A DNA stretch of 64,000 nucleotides. Origin: Streptococcus sanguinis. Lineage in GTDB: Bacteria; Bacillota; Bacilli; Lactobacillales; Streptococcaceae. Shown here in pieces: positions 8,315 to 19,228 of this stretch. The notes under the pieces are model-generated. The model did not search any database and had not been told where the DNA came from. It saw only the letters and a list, made by a program, of their open reading frames with translations. The stretch covers positions 1 through 64,000 of the forward strand of contig NZ_RJMV01000012.1 in the NCBI RefSeq assembly GCF_003943735.1, in the 5' to 3' direction. Each line of letters starts with the position of its first letter. Positions within the stretch are counted from its first letter, which is position 1. The position numbers and the translations under genes were made by a program.

Positions 8315-8984
8315 TGATGAGACCGTATCCTATTCCTTTTTTGGTTTCGATGAAGTTTTTCAGTCCGTGCTCTTCAAGCTTCTTACGCAGGCGAGCCACA
8401 TTGACCGATAGGGTATTGTCATCGATGAAAAAATCGCTGTTCCAGAGTTCCTTCATCAGGTCATCACGCGCCACGATACCATCCGAATGTTCGAAGAGAA
8501 CCCGCAAAATCTGAAATTCGTTCTTGGTCAAGGTCACCACTTTCCCATCAAAGACCAGATCTGTCGACTTGAGATTGAGAATGACACCTTGGTGCTCCAG
8601 GAGACTCTGGTCGTTTCCAAACTCATAGGAACGGCGCAGCAAGCCCTGAACCTTAGCCAGAAAGACATTATTGTCAAAAGGCTTGGTCACATAGTCGTCT
8701 GCCCCCATATTGATAGCCATGACAATGTCCATGGACTGATCGCGAGAAGACAGAAACATGATAGGCACCGTTGAAATCTTGCGGATTTCCTGACACCAAT
8801 GATAGCCGTTAAACAAGGGCAAGCCGATATCCATCAGCACCAGATGCGGCTCCTCTCGGACAAAGACAGTCAGCACATCCATAAAGTCCTCGACTGCCAC
8901 TACCTGAAAGCCCCATTGTTCCAGCATTTTCTTAATCATCTGACGAATGACTGGATCATCTTCTACTAGTAAAATCTTGTGCAT
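8298..8984 (-). CDS. bceR: BceR-type response regulator (OmpR family)
   Basis: 228 residues. The receiver domain has the acidic pair VEDD (8-10), phospho-Asp52 in LMDIGLP and the conserved Lys in VTKPF. A winged-helix DNA-binding domain with TLSVNVARLRKKL follows. I start at ATG 8984 (MHKILLVEDD), preceded by GGGAGGGAAAG. An upstream in-frame start would add ten unrelated residues. First gene of bceR-bceS-nrdI-like. Confidence 0.88.
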   Translation of the reverse strand: MHKILLVEDDPVIRQMIKKMLEQWGFQVVAVEDFMDVLTVFVREEPHLVLMDIGLPLFNGYHWCQEIRKISTVPIMFLSSRDQSMDIVMAINMGADDYVTKPFDNNVFLAKVQGLLRRSYEFGNDQSLLEHQGVILNLKSTDLVFDGKVVTLTKNEFQILRVLFEHSDGIVARDDLMKELWNSDFFIDDNTLSVNVARLRKKLEEHGLKNFIETKKGIGYGLINGHTG

Positions 8985-9133
8985 CTTTCCCTCCCGATTT
9001 CTTGCTAGTAACATTATACCAAAAAATACGATTGCTTGTTTATCATCCTCAGTCTAAGGTAGGATTTTTCTGGAAAAGAGAAATTCTATCAGAAAAATAT
9101 GCTATACTAACTAGTAGAAATTGGAGATGAAAC

Positions 9134-10348
9134 ATGAGCAATATTTTTACTTACCTTGAAGAAGTCCAGCATGACAGCATTTATGATAAACCTTTCAATG
9201 AACTGGATCTGCTAATCCTGACAGAGCTAACCTATTTGCCTTTTGACAATCTGGTGCATGAGGATATATCCTCCTACTGCGACTGCCGGCTTCTAGACTT
9301 GGCCGACCAAGTGCCACGTGACCTCTCCATGATGGTCACCAAAAACCGTCTGAAACTCTTAGATTTGGCCGCAGCCTCTACCCGCTTTAAAAATCTAAAA
9401 CTGATGGGCTATGTCAATGACGTTGACCAAGATATCCAGAAGCAATTCGCTGCCTTGATTTTCAAAATCAAGCCTGATACCTATGTCCTGGTCTTTCGCG
9501 GTACGGACGACTCCATTGTCGGCTGGAAGGAAGACTTCCACATGACCTATATGGATCAAATCCCTGCTCAGAAAATGGCCGCCCGCTACCTGCAGAAAGC
9601 CTTAGAAAATCTGCCTGGTAACTTTATCCTAACCGGCCATTCCAAAGGAGGAAACCTGGCTTCCTATGCAGCCAGTCAGATGGAAACATCGCTTCAAGAC
9701 CGTATTGAAGCCATCTACAGCTATGACTCTCCTGGTCTCAATCACTCTGTCATCGAAAGCGATGGCTATCAGGCCATGGTTGAAAGGATGAAACGCTACC
9801 TGCCTCAGAACTCCATCGTCGGCATGATGTTGGAAACACCTAAGGAAGCTAGGATTGTCAAAAGCAGTGCCATCGGCGGCTTTGCCCAGCACGATACCTT
9901 TTCGTGGAAAATCAAGGGAGACTCTTTCCTATTGCTGGATACACTAGATGCAGAGAGCCTGCAGATTGACAAAACGTTTAAAAATTGGGTGAGCACCGTT
10001 TCAGATGAAGAACTTAAAGACTTTTTCGACCTCTTTTTCGGACTGATTTTGGATGCTGGTATCCAGTCTGTCGACGAACTGTCCAATGTTGAAAACTTTA
10101 ACAAAGTCCTCGATATCCTGAAAAATGCTCAATCCCTAACAGACCAAGAACGTGACATGCTGCTGCGCTTGTCCAAGCTCCTGCTGAATATGCGTGTTCA
10201 AAGCTGGAAGGATGACATTAGCATACCTAATCTTTCTGAAATTAGCAAGGATATCCGAGAAAACCTATCACGCTGGAGCAAGCAGTTGCCTTTCGGCCAG
10301 TCTGAGACTGACAAAAAGGAAGACACTGCCGCAGAGGTTCAAGAGTAA
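9134..10348 (+). CDS. Mbeg1-like (DUF2974) alpha/beta-hydrolase
   Basis: 404 residues. The nucleophile elbow GHSKGGN (Ser170) and an upstream VFRGTDD strand-turn fit the DUF2974/Mbeg1-like lipase-type hydrolases found widely in streptococci. There is no signal peptide, so it is cytoplasmic. The C-terminal tail (about 370-404) is charged and low in complexity. ATG 9134 follows TTGGAGATGAAAC, and a TATACT -10 lies at about 9103. The substrate is unknown. It is transcribed alone and followed by a terminator. Confidence 0.75.
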   Translation: MSNIFTYLEEVQHDSIYDKPFNELDLLILTELTYLPFDNLVHEDISSYCDCRLLDLADQVPRDLSMMVTKNRLKLLDLAAASTRFKNLKLMGYVNDVDQDIQKQFAALIFKIKPDTYVLVFRGTDDSIVGWKEDFHMTYMDQIPAQKMAARYLQKALENLPGNFILTGHSKGGNLASYAASQMETSLQDRIEAIYSYDSPGLNHSVIESDGYQAMVERMKRYLPQNSIVGMMLETPKEARIVKSSAIGGFAQHDTFSWKIKGDSFLLLDTLDAESLQIDKTFKNWVSTVSDEELKDFFDLFFGLILDAGIQSVDELSNVENFNKVLDILKNAQSLTDQERDMLLRLSKLLLNMRVQSWKDDISIPNLSEISKDIRENLSRWSKQLPFGQSETDKKEDTAAEVQE

Positions 10349-10408
10349 AATCACAAATCTCTTCTATAGCTTGGCTAACGGAAGACTTGACCTATCCATA
10401 CCAAAAAC

Positions 10409-10443
10409 AAAACAAGCGCTTATCTTGACAGCTTGTTTTTTCT
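10409..10443 (+). terminator. Intrinsic terminator after the DUF2974 gene
   Basis: Stem AAAACAAGC / GCTTGTTTT (10409-10417 with 10431-10439) followed by a T-rich run. Confidence 0.8.
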
Positions 10444-10506
10444 TTGTTAGAATGTAACAAACCTATTTACAACTAAGTAGTAATAAAAATCAGAAAGGAA
10501 ACCATC

Positions 10507-11703
10507 ATGAAATCTATCAAAGGAATTGCCCTTATTGCTGTCAGCATACTCTTGACCATCTATGCTTGGGCTTCAGCTGGGATGACCAACTTTATCGTAC
10601 CCGGTCTGGCCTTAACTACCCTTTCGCTGACCTTTTTACTTGCGACTCGGAACGCCCTTTTGGAAAAATGGTTCCATGGCATCGAAAAGATGTACGCCTA
10701 TCATAAGTTTACAGCTATCTTTTCCGTCGTCCTGCTCGCTCTCCACAATGTTGCCATGGGCGGCAGCCTATGGGGATCTCTTCTGGCAGCCCAGCTTGGG
10801 AATGTCGGCATCTATCTCTTTGTCAGCATTGTTCTGGTGGCCTATCTCGGCAAGCACATCAAATATGAGGCTTGGCGCTGGATTCACCGCTTTGTGTATC
10901 TGGCCTATATCTTTGGCCTCTTTCACGCTTATATGCTGATGGGGGGGCGACTCCTGACACCGACCTTGCTAGGCTTCGTAGTCGGATTCTATGCTATCAT
11001 CGGTTTAGCTTCTGGCTTTTACATCATCTTGCTCTATCAAAGTTTGGCCTTTCGCCATCTGGGGAAAATTCTGCAGGTCAAGCGACTGAACCACGATACC
11101 GTGGAGTTGAAGATCCAGCTTAGTCAAAAGCTAGACTACCAGTATGGGCAGTTTGCCTTTGTCAAGATTTTCCAAGAAGGATTTGAAAAAGCGCCACATC
11201 CCTTCTCTATCTCTGGCGGTCATGACAATATCGTCTACTTTACTATCAAGAACTCTGGTGACCACACTAAGAAACTTTATGACAAGATCCAAGAGGGAAC
11301 TAAGGTCACCATTGACCGAGCTTATGGCCACATGATTCTTGACCAGGGGCAAGAAAAACAAATCTGGATTGCTGGTGGGATTGGCATTACGCCCTTCATC
11401 TCCTATATCCGAGAAAATCCTAATCTGAATCGTCCAGTCAGCTTCTACTATGCTTATACCGGAGCAGAAAATGCTGTTTACCTAGACCTACTCAAGGACT
11501 ATGCAGCCAGGAATCCGTTGTTTGATCTTCATTTGGTCGATAGCAAGGTCTCCGGCTATTTGGATTTCAAGAATTATCCTTTGGACGACAAAACTACGGT
11601 CTTCATGTGCGGACCTGTCAAGATGATGGATAAACTAGCCAACGAATTTAAAAAGACCAATCCTAAAGCAGATCTGGTCTATGAAGGCTTTAAATTTAAA
11701 TAA
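10507..11703 (+). CDS. NADPH oxidase (NOX)-like ferric reductase, SpNOX type
   Basis: 398 residues. About six N-terminal helices carry two histidine pairs, H66/H80 and H127/H140 (spacings 14 and 13), which can hold two stacked haems as in NOX and ferric reductases. An FAD site (HPFSIS, 231-236) and an NAD(P) site (GGIGITPF, about 290-297, and CGPVKMM near 371) follow. Length and layout match SpNOX of Streptococcus pneumoniae. The enzyme should move electrons from NAD(P)H across the membrane to oxygen or another acceptor. Acceptor and role in this organism are not shown by the sequence. The ATG follows AGAAAGGAAACCATC. Confidence 0.85.
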   Translation: MKSIKGIALIAVSILLTIYAWASAGMTNFIVPGLALTTLSLTFLLATRNALLEKWFHGIEKMYAYHKFTAIFSVVLLALHNVAMGGSLWGSLLAAQLGNVGIYLFVSIVLVAYLGKHIKYEAWRWIHRFVYLAYIFGLFHAYMLMGGRLLTPTLLGFVVGFYAIIGLASGFYIILLYQSLAFRHLGKILQVKRLNHDTVELKIQLSQKLDYQYGQFAFVKIFQEGFEKAPHPFSISGGHDNIVYFTIKNSGDHTKKLYDKIQEGTKVTIDRAYGHMILDQGQEKQIWIAGGIGITPFISYIRENPNLNRPVSFYYAYTGAENAVYLDLLKDYAARNPLFDLHLVDSKVSGYLDFKNYPLDDKTTVFMCGPVKMMDKLANEFKKTNPKADLVYEGFKFK

Positions 11704-11710
11704 AGAGTAT

Positions 11711-11750
11711 AAAACATCAGGAGCAACGATAAGGTTGCCCCTGATGTTTT
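11711..11750 (+). terminator. Intrinsic terminator after the NOX-like gene
   Basis: Long stem AAAACATCAGG..GCAAC with GTTGC..CCTGATGTTTT, starting a few bases after the stop codon and ending in TTTTATT. Confidence 0.85.
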
Positions 11751-11854
11751 ATTGTCTAGTAAGGTATGGAGCTGAACCAAGATACAGATTGGGAGGTCTG
11801 CCTGATTCGTAAAAATCTTCTCCAGAGAATAAGGACTAATTTCAATCATCAATC

Positions 11855-12415
11855 TTACTGTTTTTTAGGCATGTTTGAAACAAAAATATAAGACATTTTC
11901 AAAACATTTACCAGTTTATCACGTTTCTCTTTTAAGTTTTGCAGGAACGGATCCCGTACCTCTGCTGGAACTTCTAAATCATCTGAACCATACTGAGATA
12001 ATTGATCACTAAGAGTCTGTTTTGATTCCTCAAAAGCTTTCAAACCTTCTTCCGCTTCTTTGTCAAAATCTGCTCTTTCAGACTCAGGGAGTTTTTCTCT
12101 AATTTCTCCACTATATTTGATGTAATTATCCGCAAGCTTATTGTAGACGGTTTTCAAGTCACCAATTGTTGTTGCGTTAGCGATTTCTTCGTCTGTAACC
12201 AAGACAAAGTCAGGCGTTTCTAAATTGGCACTTGACGAAGTACTTGAACTGCTTGAGTTACTTGCTTTACTGCTTGATTTTGAAGACTTTTTAACTGAGC
12301 TAGAAGCAGCCTTGCTTTCTGAAGATTTAGAAGTAACGGATGAATGATTATTTGAACATGCTGCTAAGGTAACTGCTGCTAAAAGAGCCACGCTGGCTGA
12401 AAAAATTTTTTTCAT
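11855..12415 (-). CDS. Putative lipoprotein of unknown function
   Basis: 186 residues. The N-terminus MKKIFSASVALLAAVTLAAC is a lipoprotein signal with lipobox LAAC, so Cys20 should be lipidated and the protein anchored outside. Residues about 21-70 are a Ser/Lys-rich linker. The rest is acidic and helical with no motif I recognise. It is a single gene preceded by AAGGAGAC. Confidence 0.75.
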   Translation of the reverse strand: MKKIFSASVALLAAVTLAACSNNHSSVTSKSSESKAASSSVKKSSKSSSKASNSSSSSTSSSANLETPDFVLVTDEEIANATTIGDLKTVYNKLADNYIKYSGEIREKLPESERADFDKEAEEGLKAFEESKQTLSDQLSQYGSDDLEVPAEVRDPFLQNLKEKRDKLVNVLKMSYIFVSNMPKKQ

Positions 12416-12700
12416 TTTTGTCTCCTTAAATAAAAAGTAATTTCATTATAGAATAAAACTAAAGTGCTGTCAAAAATCTAACTGTTTTTTAAAGAAATCA
12501 AAAATTCCTATTTTTCCTCCTTGAATTAATTTGAAAACTTTATAGTATTAAAAACAAGCAACTACTTTTATGATAAAAGGGTATATATTTTTATCGTTTT
12601 TCGATATATTTTTCTTGAAATACAATAAAAAATAGATTATAATAAGAATAAAAGGAAAAGAAAATCTACTGCCGGCTGATTTTCGATAGAGGTAAGCATC

Positions 12701-13228
12701 ATGAAAAAGATTGAATTAAAAAATAACTCTTTGCTCAAAGATATTGTTACTCTATTAAACCTTATCATAGTGGGTTATGCTGCTATTCTGGTGTTTCTTA
12801 CTATCCTAAGTGTGATTTCTTACACCGGTCTTTCCGACAGGTTGGGAATAAAGCTCAATGTTCAATTTCTGCCCTCAGTTGATTTTTCAAATTGGTGGAG
12901 TATTCTAGCCTTTGTTATAAATCTTCTCACAGCTTCTTTGACTATTTATCTCATATATCTTGCTCGTAATTTTATCAAAAATTTGATTGGTGGAAAGATT
13001 TTTGATTCATCGAATACCCAACTAGCCAATCGGGCATGGAAAGTCTTTCTGGCTCTGACCTTTCTTTCCGTTAAAGTTGCTGCATCAGGCAATCCCATCA
13101 CCCTCCCCTTCTCTTTTAACGCCAGTGTGAGCTTTACACCTCTCTTGGGCGCTCTGATTATTTGGCTGATGATGAAAATTCTAGAAAAGGGGATTGATAT
13201 AGCTGAAGAAAATGAATTTACCATCTAG
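12701..13228 (+). CDS. DUF2975 membrane protein
   Basis: 175 residues with four membrane helices and the segment FIKNLIGGKIFDSSNTQLANRAWKVF, seen in DUF2975 proteins and cited here by its FIKNL and GKIFD parts. It precedes a small XRE regulator by 12 bases. This pairing recurs in Firmicutes, where the regulator is called YozG-like. The ATG follows GAGGTAAGCATC. A TATAAT-like -10 lies at about 12636-12641. Function unknown. Confidence 0.78.
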   Translation: MKKIELKNNSLLKDIVTLLNLIIVGYAAILVFLTILSVISYTGLSDRLGIKLNVQFLPSVDFSNWWSILAFVINLLTASLTIYLIYLARNFIKNLIGGKIFDSSNTQLANRAWKVFLALTFLSVKVAASGNPITLPFSFNASVSFTPLLGALIIWLMMKILEKGIDIAEENEFTI

Positions 13229-13240
13229 GAGGCTGCTATC

Positions 13241-13450
13241 ATGATTATCGTTAATCTTGATGTCCAGCTGGCCAAGAAAAAGATGAAACTGGGTGAACTG
13301 GCCGATATCATCGGTATCACAAACGCCAACCTTTCCATTCTCAAAACGGGCAAGGCCAAGGCTATCCGCTTTAGCACCCTCAATGCTATCTGTCAAGCCC
13401 TTGATTGCCAGCCCGGAGACATCCTAGAATTTACAGATGATGAAGAATAA
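13241..13450 (+). CDS. Small XRE-family regulator (YozG-like)
   Basis: 69 residues forming one helix-turn-helix domain. KMKLGELADIIGITNANLSILK is the HTH and STLNAICQALDCQPGDILEF is the usual C-terminal half; both are typical of Cro/CI-type single-domain regulators. It is paired with the DUF2975 gene just upstream, so both are probably translated from one mRNA. It likely regulates its own operon. Confidence 0.85.
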   Translation: MIIVNLDVQLAKKKMKLGELADIIGITNANLSILKTGKAKAIRFSTLNAICQALDCQPGDILEFTDDEE

Positions 13451-13501
13451 AAAAAACTCCTATTCTAGCCGATTTCATTCAGCTAAGGATGGGAGTTTTT
13501 T
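13451..13501. terminator. Bidirectional terminator between the XRE gene and lacG
   Basis: AAAAAACTCC and GGAGTTTTTT arms enclose an inner TAGC/GCTA stem. There are A runs on one side and T runs on the other, so it can stop transcription from both converging genes. Confidence 0.8.
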
Positions 13502-13504
13502 TGC

Positions 13505-14923
<1,419 letters not shown>

Positions 14924-14935
14924 TCAATAACATTT

Positions 14936-15118
14936 GGAGAGTGGGACAGAAATCGGTAATTCGTTAGAATTCGATTTCGTCATCCCACCTCCGCACAGTT
15001 GAGTAGGGCTGTAAAAGCTGATGAAATCAGCGTAGTAGAGCCCACTCAACCACTGCGTCTTGCTCGACAATCCAAAGACAATTGAGAGGCTAGGACTTTT
15101 GTCCCAAACTCTATCAAG
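14936..15118. repeat. Intergenic repeat with GGGACA ends (MITE-like)
   Basis: The ends are imperfect inverted copies: GAGTGGGACAGAAATC at about 14937 and, on the other strand, GAGTTTGGGACAAAAGTCC at about 15095-15113. Inside lies a second palindrome, GTGGGACAGAAATCG / CGATTTCGTCATCCCAC. A shorter relative occurs at 41581-41629. It lies between lacE and lacG, inside the operon. The small ORF across it is not credible. Confidence 0.6.
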
Positions 15119-15142
15119 TTGCTTCATCTCACATAAACAGAT

Positions 15143-16849
15143 TTAGTTGTTGAATTGCTCCTGAACGAAGGCTAGCGCTCCTTTGCCATCACGGGTGAGT
15201 TTGATGTATTGGCCGCCTTCAGTCTTAGCTAGCTTGATGCCTAATTTATCTGTTTCCGCCTTCATGTCTTCAAAGTTGGAGGCAACTTGAGGAGCCAGGA
15301 TAACCAGGTCAAACTCAGGCAGCATTTCACGGTGAGCACCGTAGCCACCCGCTGCTGCCTTGACAGGAACATTGTATTCAGCTGCTGCTTTATTCAAAGC
15401 GTTGGCCAGCAATCCGCTAGTACCACCGCCTGCACAGAGCACCAGAACATTGGTTTCTTCGCTAATATTGTTTTGCGCTGGAGCTTCTTCATCCACTCCT
15501 GCTTTTTCAAGGATAGCGTCTGCTTTAGCAGTGTTAAAGTTAGCTGCTACTTTTTCTTTAAGAGCATCATTAGCTTTGCCAGAACGTTCTTCTTCTAGGA
15601 TTTGTTCGTCATAAACCTTGACAAATGGATAATAAATAATCACATCCACTACGACAAGAAGGGCTGCAAGAACAAAGGACAGAAGCTGGAAGTTCGTACC
15701 CAGCACAATTCCCAGAGGTCCAGGTGTCACCCAAGGAAGGTTGGCTGAGAAGGAGTTCATGTTCAAAGTATCAACAAAGAATTTAAAAATCCATACGTTT
15801 GCGATAGGTGCAAAGATAAATGGAATAAAGAAAATCGGATTCAGTACGATTGGAGCACCAAAGAGAATAGGCTCATTGACACCAAAGAAAGTTGGGACAA
15901 CAGATGCCCGTCCAATTGCACGGTTACGCTCGGACTTACAGATCCACATGAAGAGGAATGGAACAATCAAGGTCGCACCAGTACCACCCATGGTAACGAT
16001 GAACATTTGCGTACCAGAAGTGATGACCTTATCCGCATGCTGACCAGCTTGTACCAGAGCCAAGTTGGCATCGATATTGGCATAAGTAATGGCAGCAATG
16101 GCAGGCTCAACGATAGACGGACCATGAATTCCCACGAACCAGAAGAAAGCGTAAGCACCAAAAATAAGAGTGATTCCCAGATAGCCATCTGCTGCTGAGA
16201 AGAGCGGAGCAAGAAGCGTTCCGATGGATTCTGCAACGGTTACTCCCAGACTTGCTTTAACAAGCAGTTCCAAACCGTAGAGCAGAACGACTGAGACAGT
16301 AAATGGAATCAAGTCTTTAAACACTTGAGAAATATTTGGTGGAACTTCTTCTGGCATACGAATGGTGACATTATTTTTCACACAAACCTTGTAGACATTA
16401 ACCGTTACAAAGGCTGCGATGAAAGCCGTCAAAAGACCTTTGGTTCCCATGAAGGCAGTTAGGAAGCCACCTTCTTTGGCAGGCTCAGCTGCCATGAGGA
16501 GGAAGCCAACCATAGAAGCCAGCATAGTAGACAAGAAGTTAATCTGGTTTGTCGCAGGCAGGTCGCGGTTGACAGAGTCTGTCAGAGCCTTGGCAGTAGT
16601 CCCACCCACAAAGAAAGCCAGAATCCCCATCGAATAGCTATAAGGAGTCATTAGGAAAGTTTCAATGTCCTTAGACCAGTGGAAGCCCCAAGCATTTGGC
16701 ACATAGGCAATCAAGATAAAGATAGATGAGAAGAGGATGACTGGCATACCAGCAATAAAACCGTCCCGAATAGCACGGAGATAGATATTCCGAGAAATCT
16801 TCTCAAAGAAAGGCTTCCCTTTCTCAATAAGTCCGATGAGTTTGTTCAT
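15143..16849 (-). CDS. lacE: Lactose-specific PTS enzyme IICB LacE
   Basis: 568 residues. The N-terminal EIIC domain (to about residue 420) has around ten membrane segments and forms the lactose channel. The C-terminal EIIB domain carries the phospho-cysteine in [12 protein letters not shown]. It imports and phosphorylates lactose with LacF. Its start overlaps the last base of lacF. Length and order lacF-lacE match other streptococci. Confidence 0.95.
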   Translation of the reverse strand: MNKLIGLIEKGKPFFEKISRNIYLRAIRDGFIAGMPVILFSSIFILIAYVPNAWGFHWSKDIETFLMTPYSYSMGILAFFVGGTTAKALTDSVNRDLPATNQINFLSTMLASMVGFLLMAAEPAKEGGFLTAFMGTKGLLTAFIAAFVTVNVYKVCVKNNVTIRMPEEVPPNISQVFKDLIPFTVSVVLLYGLELLVKASLGVTVAESIGTLLAPLFSAADGYLGITLIFGAYAFFWFVGIHGPSIVEPAIAAITYANIDANLALVQAGQHADKVITSGTQMFIVTMGGTGATLIVPFLFMWICKSERNRAIGRASVVPTFFGVNEPILFGAPIVLNPIFFIPFIFAPIANVWIFKFFVDTLNMNSFSANLPWVTPGPLGIVLGTNFQLLSFVLAALLVVVDVIIYYPFVKVYDEQILEEERSGKANDALKEKVAANFNTAKADAILEKAGVDEEAPAQNNISEETNVLVLCAGGGTSGLLANALNKAAAEYNVPVKAAAGGYGAHREMLPEFDLVILAPQVASNFEDMKAETDKLGIKLAKTEGGQYIKLTRDGKGALAFVQEQFNN

Positions 16850-17166
16850 TATTTTACTCCTCTTTTGTACAGTTCAATCAAATGGTGCATCATGTCTTTT
16901 AGCAAGATGGTAGTCATTAGGTGATCTTGGCCGTGCATCATGGTCACACTGTAAGCCAAGTCCTCACCAGCAGCTTCTTTTGTCAAGAGACTGGTCTGAG
17001 CGTGGTGTGCTTCAGCGATGCAACCATTGGCTTCTTCTACCAAGGCATCTGCCTTAGCAAAATCCCCAGCTTCTGCGGCTTTCAAAGCTTCTAAGAGCTT
17101 GGAGCGAGCGTCACCAGCGTAGGCCACAATTTCAAAACCGAGCAATGTTATTTCTTCTCTATTCAT
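16849..17166 (-). CDS. lacF: Lactose-specific PTS enzyme IIA LacF
   Basis: 105 residues, PTS lactose/cellobiose IIA. His78 in [10 protein letters not shown] is the phosphorylation site, and Asp81 is the residue that holds the central metal of the trimer in this family. It passes phosphate from HPr to the EIIB domain of LacE. The start at 17166 follows AAGGAGGAACTCTC. Confidence 0.95.
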   Translation of the reverse strand: MNREEITLLGFEIVAYAGDARSKLLEALKAAEAGDFAKADALVEEANGCIAEAHHAQTSLLTKEAAGEDLAYSVTMMHGQDHLMTTILLKDMMHHLIELYKRGVK

Positions 17167-17214
17167 GAGAGTTCCTCCTTGTATTCTTATGTAAAATGTT
17201 ATTATTATTTTCTA

Positions 17215-18048
17215 CTATAAAAGGCGTTGAATATGCAGCACCAGGTAGACCCGTTCGCTGCGGTAAAGATCAATTCCCGTCTTCTGGGCAATGATGTGGT
17301 AAATATCACTTCCGACCTGATAGGCTTGAGGGTAGGTCATCTGGATCTGACTTTCCATTTCCAGCAGGGAAACATTGTCATCACGGCTTCTGTCCAGATA
17401 GTCCAAAAAGTAGTTCAGGTGAATCATAAAACGGTCATAAAAGTTGCTGTTTTCTGCACTTCTTTTAATGCCATTTTTCTTCAGCTCTGCCTCAACTGCA
17501 GCCAGAATATCTTTTCGCCTGCCCAAATGGCTTTGTCCCTCAGGATTGGTCTCCCCTTCGGCATTGATAAAGTGATAGGCAATGCGATTGACCTCGTCGC
17601 CAGGGAAATTATCCAACAACCGCTCGCGGTATATGGCTACCGCTTCCTGGGCAATCTGATAAGGGACAGGGTATTTGTCCGAAGCATCTGGCAGGCCACT
17701 CTCCTTGTACCGCCCCTGCTGCACAGCCTGATAAGAACAGTAGATGTGATCCGTCAGCGTGACATAGATATACTCCTGGACAGGGTAATCATACTTCTTA
17801 GAAAGGGTGTCAATCACATCATAGGTCACTGTGATAAAGTCCAGTGGAACATCTTTGAGCAAGGCCACAAAGTTTTCTTTAGACTCTTCCGTTCTTAGGC
17901 GAAAGATTTTCTCAATCTTACTTTCCAGAACGATGTCACCCTTCTTTTTATTAAAAGCTATGCCACTGCCAATCAGAACAACCTCTTCACCATTTTCATG
18001 TTTGGCTAGAGCAACATTGTTGTTCATAGGATGTATGATTCGATACAT
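17215..18048 (-). CDS. lacT: LacT, BglG-family transcription antiterminator
   Basis: 277 residues. The N-terminal CAT RNA-binding domain (about 1-55; MYRIIHPMNNNVALAK, GSGIAFNKKKGD) is followed by two PRD domains with their conserved histidines. LacT should bind the leader RNA just upstream (18080-18163) and prevent termination when lactose is being transported. It lies between lacD and lacF and has its own promoter. The start follows AGAGGAGGAGAT. Confidence 0.92.
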   Translation of the reverse strand: MYRIIHPMNNNVALAKHENGEEVVLIGSGIAFNKKKGDIVLESKIEKIFRLRTEESKENFVALLKDVPLDFITVTYDVIDTLSKKYDYPVQEYIYVTLTDHIYCSYQAVQQGRYKESGLPDASDKYPVPYQIAQEAVAIYRERLLDNFPGDEVNRIAYHFINAEGETNPEGQSHLGRRKDILAAVEAELKKNGIKRSAENSNFYDRFMIHLNYFLDYLDRSRDDNVSLLEMESQIQMTYPQAYQVGSDIYHIIAQKTGIDLYRSERVYLVLHIQRLL

Positions 18049-18079
18049 ATCTCCTCCTCTTCATTTTCTAGGGTTCTGG

Positions 18080-18163
18080 CAAAACAAAAAGACCACAAAC
18101 AAACCGAGGCTATATCTTCCCTCAATTTATTTGCGGTCACGCCTAATCCAACTTAGTAACGCT
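18080..18163 (-). promoter_or_regulatory. LacT antitermination leader: RAT region and terminator
   Basis: On the minus strand a terminator stem pairs GACCGCAAA (18138-18130) with TTTGTGGTC (18099-18091), with an inner GAGG/CCTC, and ends in TTTTTGTTTTG. Just upstream, and touching the first arm, GCGTTACTAAGTTGGATTAG (about 18143-18163) has the layout of a ribonucleic antiterminator target. The RAT match is by eye and looser than in bgl/lic systems. Confidence 0.7.
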
Positions 18164-18186
18164 CACCCTATTCAATTTCTGATTTC

Positions 18187-18215
18187 ATTATAGCATATCA
18201 GTCTCGGAATGTAAA
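18187..18215 (-). promoter_or_regulatory. Internal lac promoter ahead of lacT
   Basis: TTTACA (18215-18210), 17 bases, TATAAT (18192-18187). It lies between lacD and the LacT leader and should allow lacTFEG transcription apart from lacABCD. Confidence 0.75.
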
Positions 18216-18244
18216 CCCTTACTTTATTTATTTTTTAACAAATT

Positions 18245-19225
18245 TTAGGCTCTTTCTTTCCAAGAGGTAGCTGTTTTTTGAAGAACCTTGTTGAGCTCAT
18301 CAATATTTTCAAATCCTGTTGTACGAAGCCACTTGCGAGCTGCTTCTTCACCTTGCTCAATGTAGTCTTTGACACTGCCAGCCCAAGTCGCACGTCCGCA
18401 AAGAACACCGTTGAAGTTAGCACCTGACTCATGAGCAAACACAAGTGTTTCTTGGAAAAGTTTCGCAGATACACCCGCACTCAAGTAGATGTATGGCAAG
18501 TTCGTTGCCTCATCTTGTTCCTTGAAGAAGGCAGCTGCTTCAGCTTTTGTATGCACCACTTCACCATCGCCAAAGCCTTCAACGTATTTAACATTGACTG
18601 GAACTTCCACTTTCAAGACATCAATGTTGAAACGTGGATCTGAGAAGACCTTCATGGCACCGATAACCTTGTGAGGTTTAATTTTAGCGTACTCAGCGCT
18701 GGAAGCATCCGCAATCTTTTCATCGTAAGCCAAGATTTCAAGGAAGAAAGGAATATCTTCTGCCACACACTCTGAACCCACACGCTCGATATAAGCCTGC
18801 TTTTGCTGGTTGAGTTCTTCAGAGCTGTCTACATCATAGTAAAGAAGGAATTTCACCGCATCCGCACCTTGTTCTTTGATGCGTTTTGCTGACCAAACAT
18901 CCAGACAGTCTGGCAGGCGCTTGGTACTAGAAGTATCATAGCCTGTCTTTTCATAGGCCAATAGCAAGCCAGCGTTCTTGTCCAAAGCCTTAGTAGCAGG
19001 CAGTCCATACTCAGGGTCCAGCAGCATAGATGAAGCGTAAGGAGTCAGCTCTTCTGCAACCAAAACTTTCAGTTCTTCCATTTGAGCTACTGTTGGTTCT
19101 GCTTCCTGGTGTTGAGCCATAAGGCGTTTCAAAGCACCGCGTTGGTCAAATGCCAAGGCAGAAATGATGCCATTCTCATCAGAAAGTTTTTCCATGTACT
19201 TGCGTTTTTGTTCTGTTAATACCAT
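18245..19225 (-). CDS. lacD: Tagatose 1,6-bisphosphate aldolase LacD
   Basis: 326 residues, class I LacD/AgaY-like aldolase with [16 protein letters not shown] at the N-terminus and the Schiff-base lysine region [12 protein letters not shown]-like ([11 protein letters not shown]). It cleaves tagatose-1,6-bisphosphate to glyceraldehyde-3-phosphate and dihydroxyacetone phosphate. The start lies four bases from the lacC stop. Confidence 0.94.
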   Translation of the reverse strand: MVLTEQKRKYMEKLSDENGIISALAFDQRGALKRLMAQHQEAEPTVAQMEELKVLVAEELTPYASSMLLDPEYGLPATKALDKNAGLLLAYEKTGYDTSSTKRLPDCLDVWSAKRIKEQGADAVKFLLYYDVDSSEELNQQKQAYIERVGSECVAEDIPFFLEILAYDEKIADASSAEYAKIKPHKVIGAMKVFSDPRFNIDVLKVEVPVNVKYVEGFGDGEVVHTKAEAAAFFKEQDEATNLPYIYLSAGVSAKLFQETLVFAHESGANFNGVLCGRATWAGSVKDYIEQGEEAARKWLRTTGFENIDELNKVLQKTATSWKERA

Positions 19226-19228
19226 TCT

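Noticed and set aside
12560-12640. AT-rich ATCGTTTTTCGAT palindrome upstream of the DUF2975/XRE pair as XRE operator
   Set aside because: The symmetry is short and the region is so A+T-rich that chance is likely.
14924-15127. 67-residue reading frame on the minus strand between lacE and lacG
   Set aside because: It lies wholly inside the intergenic repeat, follows its palindromes and has no ribosome binding site.
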